Shown: in pieces, positions 35,717 to 44,838 of the stretch
Numbering within the stretch: position 1 is the first letter of the stretch
How the letters are laid out: each line of letters opens with the position of its first letter
Origin: Paucihalobacter ruber
Lineage (GTDB): Bacteria > Bacteroidota > Bacteroidia > Flavobacteriales > Flavobacteriaceae
Length of the DNA stretch: 64,000 nt
Direction of reading: 5' to 3'
Assembly (NCBI RefSeq): GCF_006494535.1
Contig: NZ_VHIQ01000001.1
Location: 188,736 to 252,735, forward strand
Translations under genes and position numbers: made by a program
Notes under the pieces: model-generated
Seen by the model: the letters and a program-made list of their open reading frames with translations, nothing else
Database searches by the model: none
What the model was told of the DNA's origin: nothing

Positions 35717-36628
35717 TTATCTTAAACTAGCTTTAATAATAGTGTCTGCTTTGTTCAAATTTATTGATGAAACCTGTGATTTCCAAACAGCAGCCTGTTC
35801 ATTGTCCCTTCTAATTTTATGGGCCGTGTAATTTAAAAATGCCTGAAACGTCTTATTGCTTTCGTAAATGGTGCCTTTATCCATTTTCTTCAAAATTCTA
35901 ATAACACGTGGCGCTTTACCCTCAAGTAAATCGGCTTGTAGTTGAAGCATTTCTAATCTTTGCGCAAATTCATCTTGTTTATTAATAGATTCCATAGGCA
36001 ATAAGTCTTCGGCTTCCTTCATATAAATTTTAGCTAAATTAATAATATTCGGTCTAACTTTGGCCTTATTGGACGCCGCAAAATCTAAATATTTTGAAGC
36101 CAAAAAATAAGCTGTGAGAAAGTTTTTGTTATCCTTATAGTTTCTGAGTTCCTGAGCTAAAAACTCTGTATTAAAGGCATAATCTTGTATGATTTGGGAT
36201 AAGTTAAATTCGTCATCATAAGGCATTGTAACATTAACAATATTGCCGTGAATATCCATAACTTTTAATGACGCATCACTTAATTTGTCTATGTAGCTTT
36301 GCGGACGCTTGTTTTTTATTTTATCGTATAAATCATCGTAGACGTATTCAGAAACCACCACAGGAATAAAGTACTCCCAAATGGCCTTGTTGAGTTCTAG
36401 TTCCTCGAACAAATTGTTTAGCACTATCTTTTGATTGTTATTATTTACAACAACTACGGGATAGTTATTAAACGTTTCTTCTTCCCAAATCATCAGTACC
36501 ATTTTGTTTTGAACCAAAGCCAGATTTTGGGCAACTTTAAGATTACTCATCCATTCTTGTGCGTTTGATATCAAGGATGTAAACAAAAAGCAGACGAAAA
36601 CATATCGATGTAATATTGATAAAATCAT
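35717..36628 (-). CDS. Hypothetical secreted protein (303 aa, thioredoxin-like N-terminus possible)
   Basis: The 303-residue protein has a signal peptide (RYVFVCFLFTSLISNAQ) and then WMSNLKVAQNLALVQNKMVLMIWEE, which recalls the start of thioredoxin-like domains in Bacteroidota, but no CxxC is present. The C-terminal half is helical and repeat-like (KDNKNFLTAYFLASKYLDFA, QLQADLLEGKAPRVIRILK). I do not recognise its function. It overlaps the YkgJ gene by 4 bases and precedes the desaturase by one base. Confidence 0.6.
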   Translation of the reverse strand: MILSILHRYVFVCFLFTSLISNAQEWMSNLKVAQNLALVQNKMVLMIWEEETFNNYPVVVVNNNNQKIVLNNLFEELELNKAIWEYFIPVVVSEYVYDDLYDKIKNKRPQSYIDKLSDASLKVMDIHGNIVNVTMPYDDEFNLSQIIQDYAFNTEFLAQELRNYKDNKNFLTAYFLASKYLDFAASNKAKVRPNIINLAKIYMKEAEDLLPMESINKQDEFAQRLEMLQLQADLLEGKAPRVIRILKKMDKGTIYESNKTFQAFLNYTAHKIRRDNEQAAVWKSQVSSINLNKADTIIKASLR

Positions 36629-37119
36629 ATTTGAATGCGTTTTTTCATTTGTTCAACAATATTAAATGCCGCCGGACAAATGGCAACATTTTTCAAGGTA
36701 AGATTACTAATTTGCTGAAATTTCTTTCTATCGGTGTGTGGAAATTCTCTGCAGGCTTTAGGTCTAACTTCATAAATACTGCAATAGTTATCAGCACCTA
36801 AAAAAGTGCAGGGCACCGATTGCAATACGTAATCGTTATCTTCGTCTATACGTAAATAATTGTCAATAAAACTGCTGGGTTTCATTTTAAAAAACTTCGA
36901 AATGCGCTCAATATCCTTATCGATAAAAAGCGGTCCGGTGGTTTTACAGCAGTTGGCGCAGTTTAAGCAATTGGTTTTGCTAAACTCTTCCTCATGCAAT
37001 TCCTGCATAAGGTAATCCAAATTTTTAGGAGCTTTTCTTTTAAGCTTGGCAAAAAAGGTATTGTTCTCCTTATGCTTATCTTTAGATAGTTCGGGCAGTT
37101 GTTTAATGTATTCTTGCAT
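36625..37119 (-). CDS. YkgJ family cysteine-cluster protein
   Basis: Start taken at 37119 (MQEYIKQLPELSKDK), giving 164 residues; the upstream extension is hydrophobic and not conserved in type. The family pattern is visible: TNCLNCANCCKTTGP, then CTFLGADNYCSIYEVRPKAC. The cysteines probably bind zinc or an Fe-S cluster. The function is unknown. It heads the operon with the hypothetical, desaturase and GDPD genes and is divergent from the methyltransferase. Confidence 0.83.
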   Translation of the reverse strand: MQEYIKQLPELSKDKHKENNTFFAKLKRKAPKNLDYLMQELHEEEFSKTNCLNCANCCKTTGPLFIDKDIERISKFFKMKPSSFIDNYLRIDEDNDYVLQSVPCTFLGADNYCSIYEVRPKACREFPHTDRKKFQQISNLTLKNVAICPAAFNIVEQMKKRIQI

Positions 37120-37256
37120 AATGTAAAAATAACGATTTACGAAATATAAATTATAAACCAGACACGCCAGAATTAATTTAAATGTTAAAAATTGACTAAT
37201 CAAAAACCATGCAATTTAATTTTAATACAGATATTTGTTCCATTAGTTTAAAAAAC

Positions 37257-37970
37257 ATGAAGGATCTTTTTGGAAAAGCGCTGTTAGATTACCAAACCGG
37301 TAATTTTACAGTAAATCTTATAACAGCTACCAATATTTCAGATGAAGATGAATTGCCGCTATCCTATTTGTTTAGAAATTTTGAAGAAATGCCTAAGCTC
37401 GAGCAAAAGGCATTAGAGCTTTCAAAAGGAAAAATTCTGGATGTTGGTTGTGGCGCAGGCAACCATAGTTTGTATTTACAAAACAAAGGACTTCAGGTTT
37501 GCGCCATTGATATATCGCCCGGTGCTGTTGAAGTTTGCAAAATGCGTGGTGTGAAAAGGGTTGCATTAAAATCTGTTTTAAATGAAACCGAAACGTTCGA
37601 CACTATCTTACTATTAATGAATGGCACCGGAATTTTTCAGGAGTTAAAGCAAACTCAAACATATTTAAAGCATTTAAATTCTTTGCTTAATGACAACGGT
37701 CAAATCCTCGTTGATTCATCAGATATTAAATATATGTACGAAGACGATGACGGCGGATTTTGGATGGACTTAAACGCCGAATATTACGGTGAACTTGACT
37801 ACTTTTTAAGTTATAAAGGTGAAACAGAAAAGACCATGAAATGGCTGTATTTAGATTTTGAAACCCTTTCGCAGGAATGTAAAAAAGCAGGACTATTCTG
37901 CGAAAAGATAGTAGACGGTGAACATTTTGATTATCTGGCGCGATTAATTCCTGCGAAAGCAGGAATTTAA
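37257..37970 (+). CDS. Class I SAM-dependent methyltransferase
   Basis: Start chosen at 37257 (MKDLFGKALLDYQTG), giving 237 residues; an upstream ATG at 37209 would add 16 less typical residues. Motif I is KILDVGCGAGNHSLYLQNKG, followed by AIDISPGAVEVCKMRGV. The substrate is unknown. The last codons (RLIPAKAGI) are encoded by the palindrome at 37946-37967, so the natural C-terminus may have been altered by that element. The stop overlaps the convergent barrel gene by 4 bases. Confidence 0.85.
   Translation: MKDLFGKALLDYQTGNFTVNLITATNISDEDELPLSYLFRNFEEMPKLEQKALELSKGKILDVGCGAGNHSLYLQNKGLQVCAIDISPGAVEVCKMRGVKRVALKSVLNETETFDTILLLMNGTGIFQELKQTQTYLKHLNSLLNDNGQILVDSSDIKYMYEDDDGGFWMDLNAEYYGELDYFLSYKGETEKTMKWLYLDFETLSQECKKAGLFCEKIVDGEHFDYLARLIPAKAGI
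37946..37967. repeat. GAAA-loop palindrome at the end of the methyltransferase gene
   Basis: Arms AATTCCTGC and GCAGGAATT form a 9-bp perfect stem with a GAAA loop. It supplies the final residues and lies between two convergent genes. It is the same family as the hairpins in the tRNA spacers, and it may also act as a terminator. Confidence 0.85.
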
Positions 37971-39694
37971 AAGTCGAACTGATACGTTGCTCCCGCCAAT
38001 ACCTGAATGCCCTGAACCGGGAAATTAGCCCAGTTTTGATAGTTGTTATTCAGCATATTGTTCACTTTTCCAAAAACTGATAATTGCGAATTTATTTTAT
38101 AACCAACATGAACATTGGTATCAAAAAAACTTCCTAAGGTAACTGACTGTGGTTCCACAGGAAGTAAGGTTCCCAGCACTTCCAGCTCGTCTTTGCGCTC
38201 TCCAACAAAAAACAAACTAGCACCGGCAAACCAATTCTCGTCTATTTGTGCGTTGATAATAGCAGAGGCTTTTAAATCGGGTAGGTTCCATGCCTCAGCT
38301 TGGGTAGTAAGGTTGTAATTAAAATATTCGCCTTGCAAAATCATACTAATATTACGGTTAAAGTCAAAGGTGAGTTCGCCTAAAAGACTAATGGTTTTAA
38401 CATCGTCATAAACAATACCAAACGAATTACCGTTTTGATAAGAAGTTGTTGCGCCCGTAAGAAAGGGATTAGATTTAAACAAGGGCTTAAATTTTTCATC
38501 CTTATAACTACCACCAAGGTTGTAACTAATGGCACTGCTTAACTTTCCTTTCATACCCAAAGAAAAATTATAAGTTTGATCTGTTGGAACGATGTTAAGC
38601 GTTGGTGAAACAAACGGATTTTGGGTAGCGAAATCGGCATAGGTGTTTTGAATTAAATCACCTGTAATATCGGCATAAGCGATAACAATATCACTAACCA
38701 CATTATAAGTAGCATTGATATTTGGATAAATAAACAACTTACTTTTATTAGCTTCTGTATCGTTTAAATAAACCAAATTAGCGCCAATACTCACTTTTAA
38801 ATCGTCTTGTTCTAATTGGTAGGCCGACTTTAATCCGATGTTAAAATTGCCGTAATCTAAACTTCCACTACCAAAGTAATTGTTATCAAAATTTCCGCCT
38901 AAAAAATCAATTTTAAGTGTTGAATTAATAGCATCGTAACCAACAGGCACATCAAAGTTTGTCGAGGCAACAAAACGATTTTCAGAGGAATTTTCATCGT
39001 CTGTAAACCTGTTAAATGCAACCTTGGCATTGTTAATAATGGCATCGTTAAAATTTAATTCACCGTCAATTCCAACATTGTTAAAAACGTGTTTAGGATT
39101 AATTTGCGCAATGTCGTCATTGGTTAATAAACCCTCGGGTAAACCATACCAATTAAAGGTATTACGCTTAAAAAATCCTTCAATTTTCCAATCGAAATCT
39201 CTTTCCATTCTTTGGAAATAGGCCGACAAACCAGATCTTGAAAAATTATCATCCAGCAACACTTCATCTATACCACCTTGAGATGAATGATGCGTTAAAT
39301 GTCCACCTACATACTCATTATTATTAAGTTGATGATTAATAAAAACTTCGCCTAAAATGCTAGTGTAACTACCAACACCCAGTGAAGCGTAATTATCGTA
39401 AAGTTTTTCAGCTTTTTTACGGTCCACTTCCGCTGCTCTGCCCTTGGCGGGTGTAAAAGTTGATGCTACCGGAATTGAAAAAATATTATATCTAACCTCT
39501 TGCTTTTTTAGGTTACCATCTTGGTCTAAAACAGGTACGGCCTTTAACTTAAACGCATCTGAAATGGTTGGCTGATATGGCCTTACAACATTAACAGATT
39601 GCGGATCGATGGTGTCTTTAGTGCGTTCCTGAGCTATAACATTCAAATGAGAGAGAACACAAAGAATCAATATGATGATGAGTTGCTTTTGCAT
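37967..39694 (-). CDS. Outer-membrane beta-barrel protein (TonB-receptor-like, no plug)
   Basis: The 575-residue protein has a signal peptide (IIILILCVLSHLNVIAQ) and a long run of amphipathic strands ending in GATYQFDF with terminal phenylalanine. The C-terminal strands (VHVGYKINSQLSVFGKVNNM) resemble TonB-dependent receptors, but no plug domain or TonB box is visible. It lies 21 bases after a large TPR gene, a pair I associate with Bacteroidota envelopes. Its transport substrate, if any, is unknown. Confidence 0.78.
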   Translation of the reverse strand: MQKQLIIILILCVLSHLNVIAQERTKDTIDPQSVNVVRPYQPTISDAFKLKAVPVLDQDGNLKKQEVRYNIFSIPVASTFTPAKGRAAEVDRKKAEKLYDNYASLGVGSYTSILGEVFINHQLNNNEYVGGHLTHHSSQGGIDEVLLDDNFSRSGLSAYFQRMERDFDWKIEGFFKRNTFNWYGLPEGLLTNDDIAQINPKHVFNNVGIDGELNFNDAIINNAKVAFNRFTDDENSSENRFVASTNFDVPVGYDAINSTLKIDFLGGNFDNNYFGSGSLDYGNFNIGLKSAYQLEQDDLKVSIGANLVYLNDTEANKSKLFIYPNINATYNVVSDIVIAYADITGDLIQNTYADFATQNPFVSPTLNIVPTDQTYNFSLGMKGKLSSAISYNLGGSYKDEKFKPLFKSNPFLTGATTSYQNGNSFGIVYDDVKTISLLGELTFDFNRNISMILQGEYFNYNLTTQAEAWNLPDLKASAIINAQIDENWFAGASLFFVGERKDELEVLGTLLPVEPQSVTLGSFFDTNVHVGYKINSQLSVFGKVNNMLNNNYQNWANFPVQGIQVLAGATYQFDF

Positions 39695-39715
39695 ATTTAC
39701 AATCTTAAAGTAGGT

Positions 39716-42700
39716 TTAATCGTTATTGGTTTCTACCGAAGCATTGGTTTTGGCAGCTGCTTCTTTTATTGAATTTAAGGTTTCTTGAGCCTCTGTCGTA
39801 ACATCTTCAAACTGCGTGAAATTTTTAAGAACACTTTCTAAAATATAAGTAGCCTGGAAGTTATCGTTAAGCGCACTGTAGTTTTTTGCCATGACAAGTA
39901 AACCTTTAGCACTAAAATATTTATAGCTGGAATAATCTTTAGCAAGCCTTTGAATCAGCGTATTTGAAGCTTCAAATTGCCCATCTAAATTTTTAAAATA
40001 GGCATTGTGGTAAAGTGTTTCGGCCATCAGCGCTCCCGAGGCCGTTTTCTCCAACTGGGCATAGGCTTGTCTCGCCTTTTCAGTTTTACCCAGCTCAAGC
40101 GATGTTCGCGCTACAATGATTTGGGCATCGTTTTTTATTTTGCTATCTGTTGTTGTGCTTAATACAGACTCGGCGTAGTTTAACGCTTCATTAAATTTTT
40201 TGATTTGATAATAGGCATTCATTAAATTTGACTGCGCAAACACTTTATTTTGAGCATAACTGGCCGAGTTTTCCAAACGTTTTAACACAAGGATAGCATC
40301 GTTCCAGTTGCCGGTATTTAAGTAAATTTCAGATAATTTTACCATGGCTTGTTCTGAATATTCGTTAGCACTTTGCTCCAATACATAGCTGTAATGCGGC
40401 TGTGCATTTTCAAATAAATTATCGGCGTAATATAATTGTGCCAAATAAAAATGCGCCTTTAAACTGTGAAGACCATTTGGAAACGAATTGATATATCCAT
40501 TAAATTGTTTGATGGCCGACTTTGCATTACCGTCTAAATATTGTTTTTCGGCTGCGAGATAGGTTGTATTGTCTAACTCAGCATCTGACACCTCGATAAA
40601 ATCTAGTGTTTTCACCCACTGTGCATACTGGTCAACTTGACCAATATCAATATAGATAAGTCTGGCAGTAGCAACGGCTTGATTGGCTTCTTCAGTATTG
40701 GGATAATCTCCCGCTACTTTTTTAAATTTCGCCAAAGCCTTGCCGGTATTGTTATTATTGTAATAAACCAAACCCTGTCTAAGCAAGGATCGCGGGATAA
40801 ACACACTGTTTTTGTACTCTGAATTTAGTTGATCGTATAGTTTTAAAGCGTCGTTGGTTTGATTGGTTTTTACCAAAGTATTGGCCAATTCAAACATGGC
40901 GTCATCTCTTAATCCGGAATTTGGATAAGTGCTTATAAAACTTTTAAGTCCGGAAATCTTTTCATTTGTCTTACCCGAAAAACCCTGACTCATGGCTATT
41001 TGAAATGCCGCGTAGTCCTTTTCGATACTGCCAATTTTATTAGCTTTTTCGTAAGCGTTAATGGCTTGTGGGTAATTGGTAGCCATAAAATAGCTGTCTC
41101 CTAATCTCAAATAGGCATCGTTTAATTGCGAAGTATTCTTGGCATTTTTAGTTACAAAATCATCAAAATAGTTGGCAGCCTGATTATAATTTTTCAGTTT
41201 AAAATACACATAAGCCAGACTGTAATTTAGATCTTCATATTCAGGTGTCGCCTTTGCTTCGGCATGTTGTTGAAATTGCTTTAGGCTTATTAAAGACTCT
41301 TGAAAATTATTTAAATGAAATTCGGTTTCTGCCTTCCAAAACAAGGTGCGGGCTAAAATATTTTGATTTGCGGGCTCAGACACCGATTTATTAAACATAC
41401 CGAGTGCTTCGGTATATTTGTTGTCGTTATAAAGTTCAAGTCCTAAATAAAAGGCCACTTTTTGCAGGGCTTCCCTATTTTTCGTTCCTCGTTTAGACTC
41501 AAGCAGACTTAATGCTTCTCTGTAATTTTTTGAAGTGATGTAAGAATCTATGAGCAAGGTTTCTATTTCATCTTTATAACCCGTATTAGGGTAAGCTTCT
41601 AAATAGCCATTTAATACTTGAGGGACAGATTGATACGGGTTTCCGATTTCGTAACTTAACTTAGCGTAATTAAGCCAAGAATCTTCCTTTATTTTAGCGT
41701 CAAAGGACATTTCGGAAGCATTCTTAAAAGCGTTCAATGCTTCTGTTTTTTTATCGAGTTTAATATAGCTTTCACCCAAATGATAGTAGGCATTTTGAGA
41801 AACAGCGTCTCTTCCGTCTACAATTTTATTAAATTCAGAAATAGCATTTTCAAAGTCGTTTTGCTTGTAATAGGTGTAGCCCAGTTGGTAAAAATCGGTA
41901 TTGTTCCATTTACCCTTTTTACCTTTATAAGCCTTTAGGTATGGCAAGGCCTCATTGTATTGTTCTAAATTGAAGTAGCTTTCACCAATTATTTTTGAGA
42001 GTTCTGAAACTTCTTCAGCATTACCTTTGGGCAATTGTTGTTTGGCCAAATTAATGGCTTCCTGAAACTTTCCCAATTTAAAATTTAAATCGGCTTGATA
42101 ATACGACAGTTTCTCCTTGTATTTCTCGTTATCGCTTACCTGCTCAAAATAAGTATTGGCCGTATTGTAATCATCACCCTGATACGCCATAAAACCAATA
42201 TAATACTTGGCTTGTGCACCATAGGTTTTTGAGGTGGTAACGCGTTGCAGGTAGCGTTCGGCGTCTTTCTTGTTTCCAATACTAAAGTTGGTGTAGCCGT
42301 AGTTGAAATTAAAATTTTCTTTATCGCTAAAATTGAGATTGGCCTCAACAACCTTGTCATACCATTTTTTGGCGTAGGCGTATTTCTTTGTATCGAAATA
42401 ATAGTTGCCAATATCTAAAAAAGCCGTATTTCTCTTGGTAGATGTTGGATATTGCTCAACAAAATTCATTACCAGTTGTTCTGCATTAGATTGGTTGAGC
42501 CTTACCGCGCAATTGGCTATGTAATAAGCGCTTTCGGCTAATAAAACCTGTGTTTTGGCTTCAGCTTGTACCTTTTGAAACATATGCTGAGCCGACAGAA
42601 ATTGTTTGGCATTGTAAAGAGATAAACCCTTTTGATAATTTGAAAAATCATTGTCGAATACAGCGGTTTGTTGTGCTGTAAGACAATTAAAGACCAATAA

Positions 42701-42736
42701 TACCGTTATGAAAACGAGAGATTTGAGATAACTCAT
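39716..42736 (-). CDS. Large tetratricopeptide repeat protein
   Basis: The 1006-residue protein has a signal peptide (KSLVFITVLLVFNCLTAQ) and TPR units over its whole length, for example AESAYYIANCAVRLNQSNAE, AYYHLGESYIKLDKKTEAL and DAYLRLGDSYFMATNYPQAI. It is probably periplasmic or outer-membrane-associated, acting as a scaffold for the barrel protein encoded downstream. No catalytic domain is visible. The start ATG at 42736 is supported by the signal peptide. Confidence 0.85.
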   Translation of the reverse strand: MSYLKSLVFITVLLVFNCLTAQQTAVFDNDFSNYQKGLSLYNAKQFLSAQHMFQKVQAEAKTQVLLAESAYYIANCAVRLNQSNAEQLVMNFVEQYPTSTKRNTAFLDIGNYYFDTKKYAYAKKWYDKVVEANLNFSDKENFNFNYGYTNFSIGNKKDAERYLQRVTTSKTYGAQAKYYIGFMAYQGDDYNTANTYFEQVSDNEKYKEKLSYYQADLNFKLGKFQEAINLAKQQLPKGNAEEVSELSKIIGESYFNLEQYNEALPYLKAYKGKKGKWNNTDFYQLGYTYYKQNDFENAISEFNKIVDGRDAVSQNAYYHLGESYIKLDKKTEALNAFKNASEMSFDAKIKEDSWLNYAKLSYEIGNPYQSVPQVLNGYLEAYPNTGYKDEIETLLIDSYITSKNYREALSLLESKRGTKNREALQKVAFYLGLELYNDNKYTEALGMFNKSVSEPANQNILARTLFWKAETEFHLNNFQESLISLKQFQQHAEAKATPEYEDLNYSLAYVYFKLKNYNQAANYFDDFVTKNAKNTSQLNDAYLRLGDSYFMATNYPQAINAYEKANKIGSIEKDYAAFQIAMSQGFSGKTNEKISGLKSFISTYPNSGLRDDAMFELANTLVKTNQTNDALKLYDQLNSEYKNSVFIPRSLLRQGLVYYNNNNTGKALAKFKKVAGDYPNTEEANQAVATARLIYIDIGQVDQYAQWVKTLDFIEVSDAELDNTTYLAAEKQYLDGNAKSAIKQFNGYINSFPNGLHSLKAHFYLAQLYYADNLFENAQPHYSYVLEQSANEYSEQAMVKLSEIYLNTGNWNDAILVLKRLENSASYAQNKVFAQSNLMNAYYQIKKFNEALNYAESVLSTTTDSKIKNDAQIIVARTSLELGKTEKARQAYAQLEKTASGALMAETLYHNAYFKNLDGQFEASNTLIQRLAKDYSSYKYFSAKGLLVMAKNYSALNDNFQATYILESVLKNFTQFEDVTTEAQETLNSIKEAAAKTNASVETNND

Positions 42737-42943
42737 AAGTTGAAAATATCTTAATGTGATGTAGTTTTGATTGATGTTTCAAAAGTAGTTTTAATTAGTA
42801 CTATAACGCAAAATAAAGCCGATAATTATAAACGAAGTTATTAAAAGTACAACCTTAATTAATCGAGGCTTTCAACAATAACTAAAGTTTGATAATTGCC
42901 TGAATAATGATACTTTTACAAACCAACAAAATAATCTGTTAAC

Positions 42944-43633
42944 ATGCCCGAACCCGTATTGCAACTCTCAGATGCCACCATTTACCAAGGCGATAGTATG
43001 GTACTACAACATATTAACTTTGAAATGAATAAAGGTGATTTTGTCTATTTAATAGGAAAAACCGGAAGTGGCAAGAGTAGTTTTATGAAAACACTCTACG
43101 GCGATTTATTACTTAAAGAAGGAAACGGGCATATAGTTGGATATGACTTAGCAACTTTAAAAGAAAAAGATATTCCGTTTTTAAGACGAAAATTAGGGAT
43201 AGTTTTTCAAGATTTTAAGTTATTACCCGATAGAACCGTAAACAGTAACTTAGAATTTGTTTTAAAAGCCACCGGCTGGAAAGATAAGGCCGCTATTGGT
43301 CAGCGCATTGAAACCGTTTTAAACAAGGTAGGCATGAAAACACAAGGGTTTAAATTTCCTCATGAATTATCGGGCGGAGAACAACAGCGCATTGCTATTG
43401 CGAGAGCACTTTTAAATGATCCCGAACTTATTTTAGCCGACGAGCCAACCGGAAATCTCGATCCGCAAACCAGCATAGAAGTTATGGAAGTGCTGCAAGA
43501 GATCAATAAAAACGGTAACACCATTTTAATGGCCACACATGATTATGCCTTACTGTTAAAATACCCCAGCAAAACCGTGAAGTGCGATGATAACAGGGTT
43601 TTTGAAGTAGTGCAGAGAACTCAGGCTAAATAA
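42944..43633 (+). CDS. ftsE: Cell division ATP-binding protein FtsE-like ATPase
   Basis: The 229-residue ATPase has Walker A GKTGSGKS (38-45), the Q-loop region FQDFKLLPDRTV, the signature LSGGEQQR (142-149) and Walker B LILADEP (162-168). Length and the FQDFKLL motif match FtsE, which with FtsX controls cell-wall hydrolysis at division. FtsX is not adjacent here. A TTG..TACTTTTA pair (around 42890-42921) is a weak promoter candidate. A glycosyltransferase remnant lies directly after the stop codon. Confidence 0.88.
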   Translation: MPEPVLQLSDATIYQGDSMVLQHINFEMNKGDFVYLIGKTGSGKSSFMKTLYGDLLLKEGNGHIVGYDLATLKEKDIPFLRRKLGIVFQDFKLLPDRTVNSNLEFVLKATGWKDKAAIGQRIETVLNKVGMKTQGFKFPHELSGGEQQRIAIARALLNDPELILADEPTGNLDPQTSIEVMEVLQEINKNGNTILMATHDYALLLKYPSKTVKCDDNRVFEVVQRTQAK

Positions 43634-43638
43634 ATTGA

Positions 43639-43713
43639 ATGTTATCTGTACTTATTCCCAAATATCGTATTAACGTAATACAACCTTTTCAGCTATATAA
43701 CTATTACAATTAA
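43639..43713 (+). pseudogene. 5' remnant of a family 2 glycosyltransferase gene
   Basis: Five bases after the ftsE stop, an ATG opens 24 codons beginning MLSVLIPKYRINV. This mirrors the start of the intact glycosyltransferase at 44839 (MLSILIPVYNFDI); 16 of the first 21 bases agree. It then hits a stop and the remaining domain is missing. It is best explained as a leftover or duplicated 5' end, split from the intact gene by the oxygenase gene. Confidence 0.6.
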
Positions 43714-43830
43714 CGTTTATATTTACAATAAAATTTTAAACTTAGCCTCTTTTTGGTAAGAAGAAAACCTTTTAGAATCTTGTCTCACAATTTAAGGTTT
43801 AACTTATTCTATAATTTAATAACCAGTGAG

Positions 43831-44661
43831 TTATTCAATGGTTTTTTCATAAATATGCGGATTTTTTCGAATTCCTTTTTTAAATACTTTTCTCACTAGC
43901 ATTCTCAAATTCGCATCGATATCCAAAATCACATTGGTAAAGGTATCCTCAGGCCTGCCTCTAAACTTGGTAACATGAAATCTGTCTGTTTCTCTTAATG
44001 AAGATTTGCTAAAATAATAATTTGAAATACAACATCTACTTACATCTTTTAAAACTTTATTTACTGAATGCCATGACTTATCGTGTGTTGCCATTACCAC
44101 CAATCTATTGAATTTACTTTCAATCACAGTGGGAGACTGTTTGGGTCCGTCCGGCCAAAGCTCCAGGTTACCACCGTTATCCAATTCCCAATCTGGAGCC
44201 ACATAATATAACAAGTTTAAAACCCGCCAACGGCTTCTTTCAGAATCGTGCGAATTATCGAGATGTGGATGTAAAAAATTGTTCTTAATCATTAAAGACA
44301 AGCCACCGGCGTACAACGACTCGTCTGCATATAAATCTTTTATCTCGCAAATTTCGCCAATTAATTTAACAATTCTTTCATCTTGAAAAGCATATATCAC
44401 TTGTTCTAACAGCTCATGATGTTTATCCATTTGAGCAGAAACGTATTTATACTCCCGCAGGCTTTTAAGGCAACGCATTTCATCAGGCTTAGGAAAAACT
44501 TTATAGCATTCGAGTGCCATTTCTTCAGGCAAAAGATCGTCTAGATAAAAGTATCCTATAGTTTTCTTTGATGTATTAAACTGAGTAGTTAAATAGGTTT
44601 TATTTGCGACTATTTGATTATAAATTATATCAGAAACAATACTTTTAGTGCTTACAGCCAT
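43831..44661 (-). CDS. 2-oxoglutarate/Fe(II)-dependent oxygenase (prolyl-hydroxylase-like)
   Basis: The 276-residue soluble protein has the metal triad in order: His133-x-Asp135 (HPHLD), distal His198 (SWHSV), and Arg209 as the candidate 2-oxoglutarate ligand (VSRCCIS). NGGNLELWPDG is also typical of P4H-like oxygenases. It should hydroxylate a substrate with O2 and 2-oxoglutarate. It lies inside the glycan locus but on the opposite strand to the first glycosyltransferases, so its target may be a sugar, lipid or protein. It may be an insertion between the glycosyltransferase remnant and the intact gene. Confidence 0.85.
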   Translation of the reverse strand: MAVSTKSIVSDIIYNQIVANKTYLTTQFNTSKKTIGYFYLDDLLPEEMALECYKVFPKPDEMRCLKSLREYKYVSAQMDKHHELLEQVIYAFQDERIVKLIGEICEIKDLYADESLYAGGLSLMIKNNFLHPHLDNSHDSERSRWRVLNLLYYVAPDWELDNGGNLELWPDGPKQSPTVIESKFNRLVVMATHDKSWHSVNKVLKDVSRCCISNYYFSKSSLRETDRFHVTKFRGRPEDTFTNVILDIDANLRMLVRKVFKKGIRKNPHIYEKTIE

Positions 44662-44755
44662 GATTTAATTATTCACGTTTGGAACAAAATAAATGTTTTT
44701 TATTTGTCTATCTACATAGAACATCAAAAAAAATGATCGTTCATAATAAATAATG

Positions 44756-44763
44756 TAAATTTG
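44756..44763 (+). promoter_or_regulatory. Candidate -7 box for the glycosyltransferase gene
   Basis: TAAATTTG fits TAnnTTTG exactly, about 75 bases before the TTG start at 44839. The upstream -33 element is ATG rather than TTG, so confidence is moderate. Confidence 0.4.
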
Positions 44764-44838
44764 GTTATGAAACTTTTCATAATTAGAACAGTTGTTTAAA
44801 ACCTATCGTTTTAATTAAAAAAATAAAATGTAATTACG

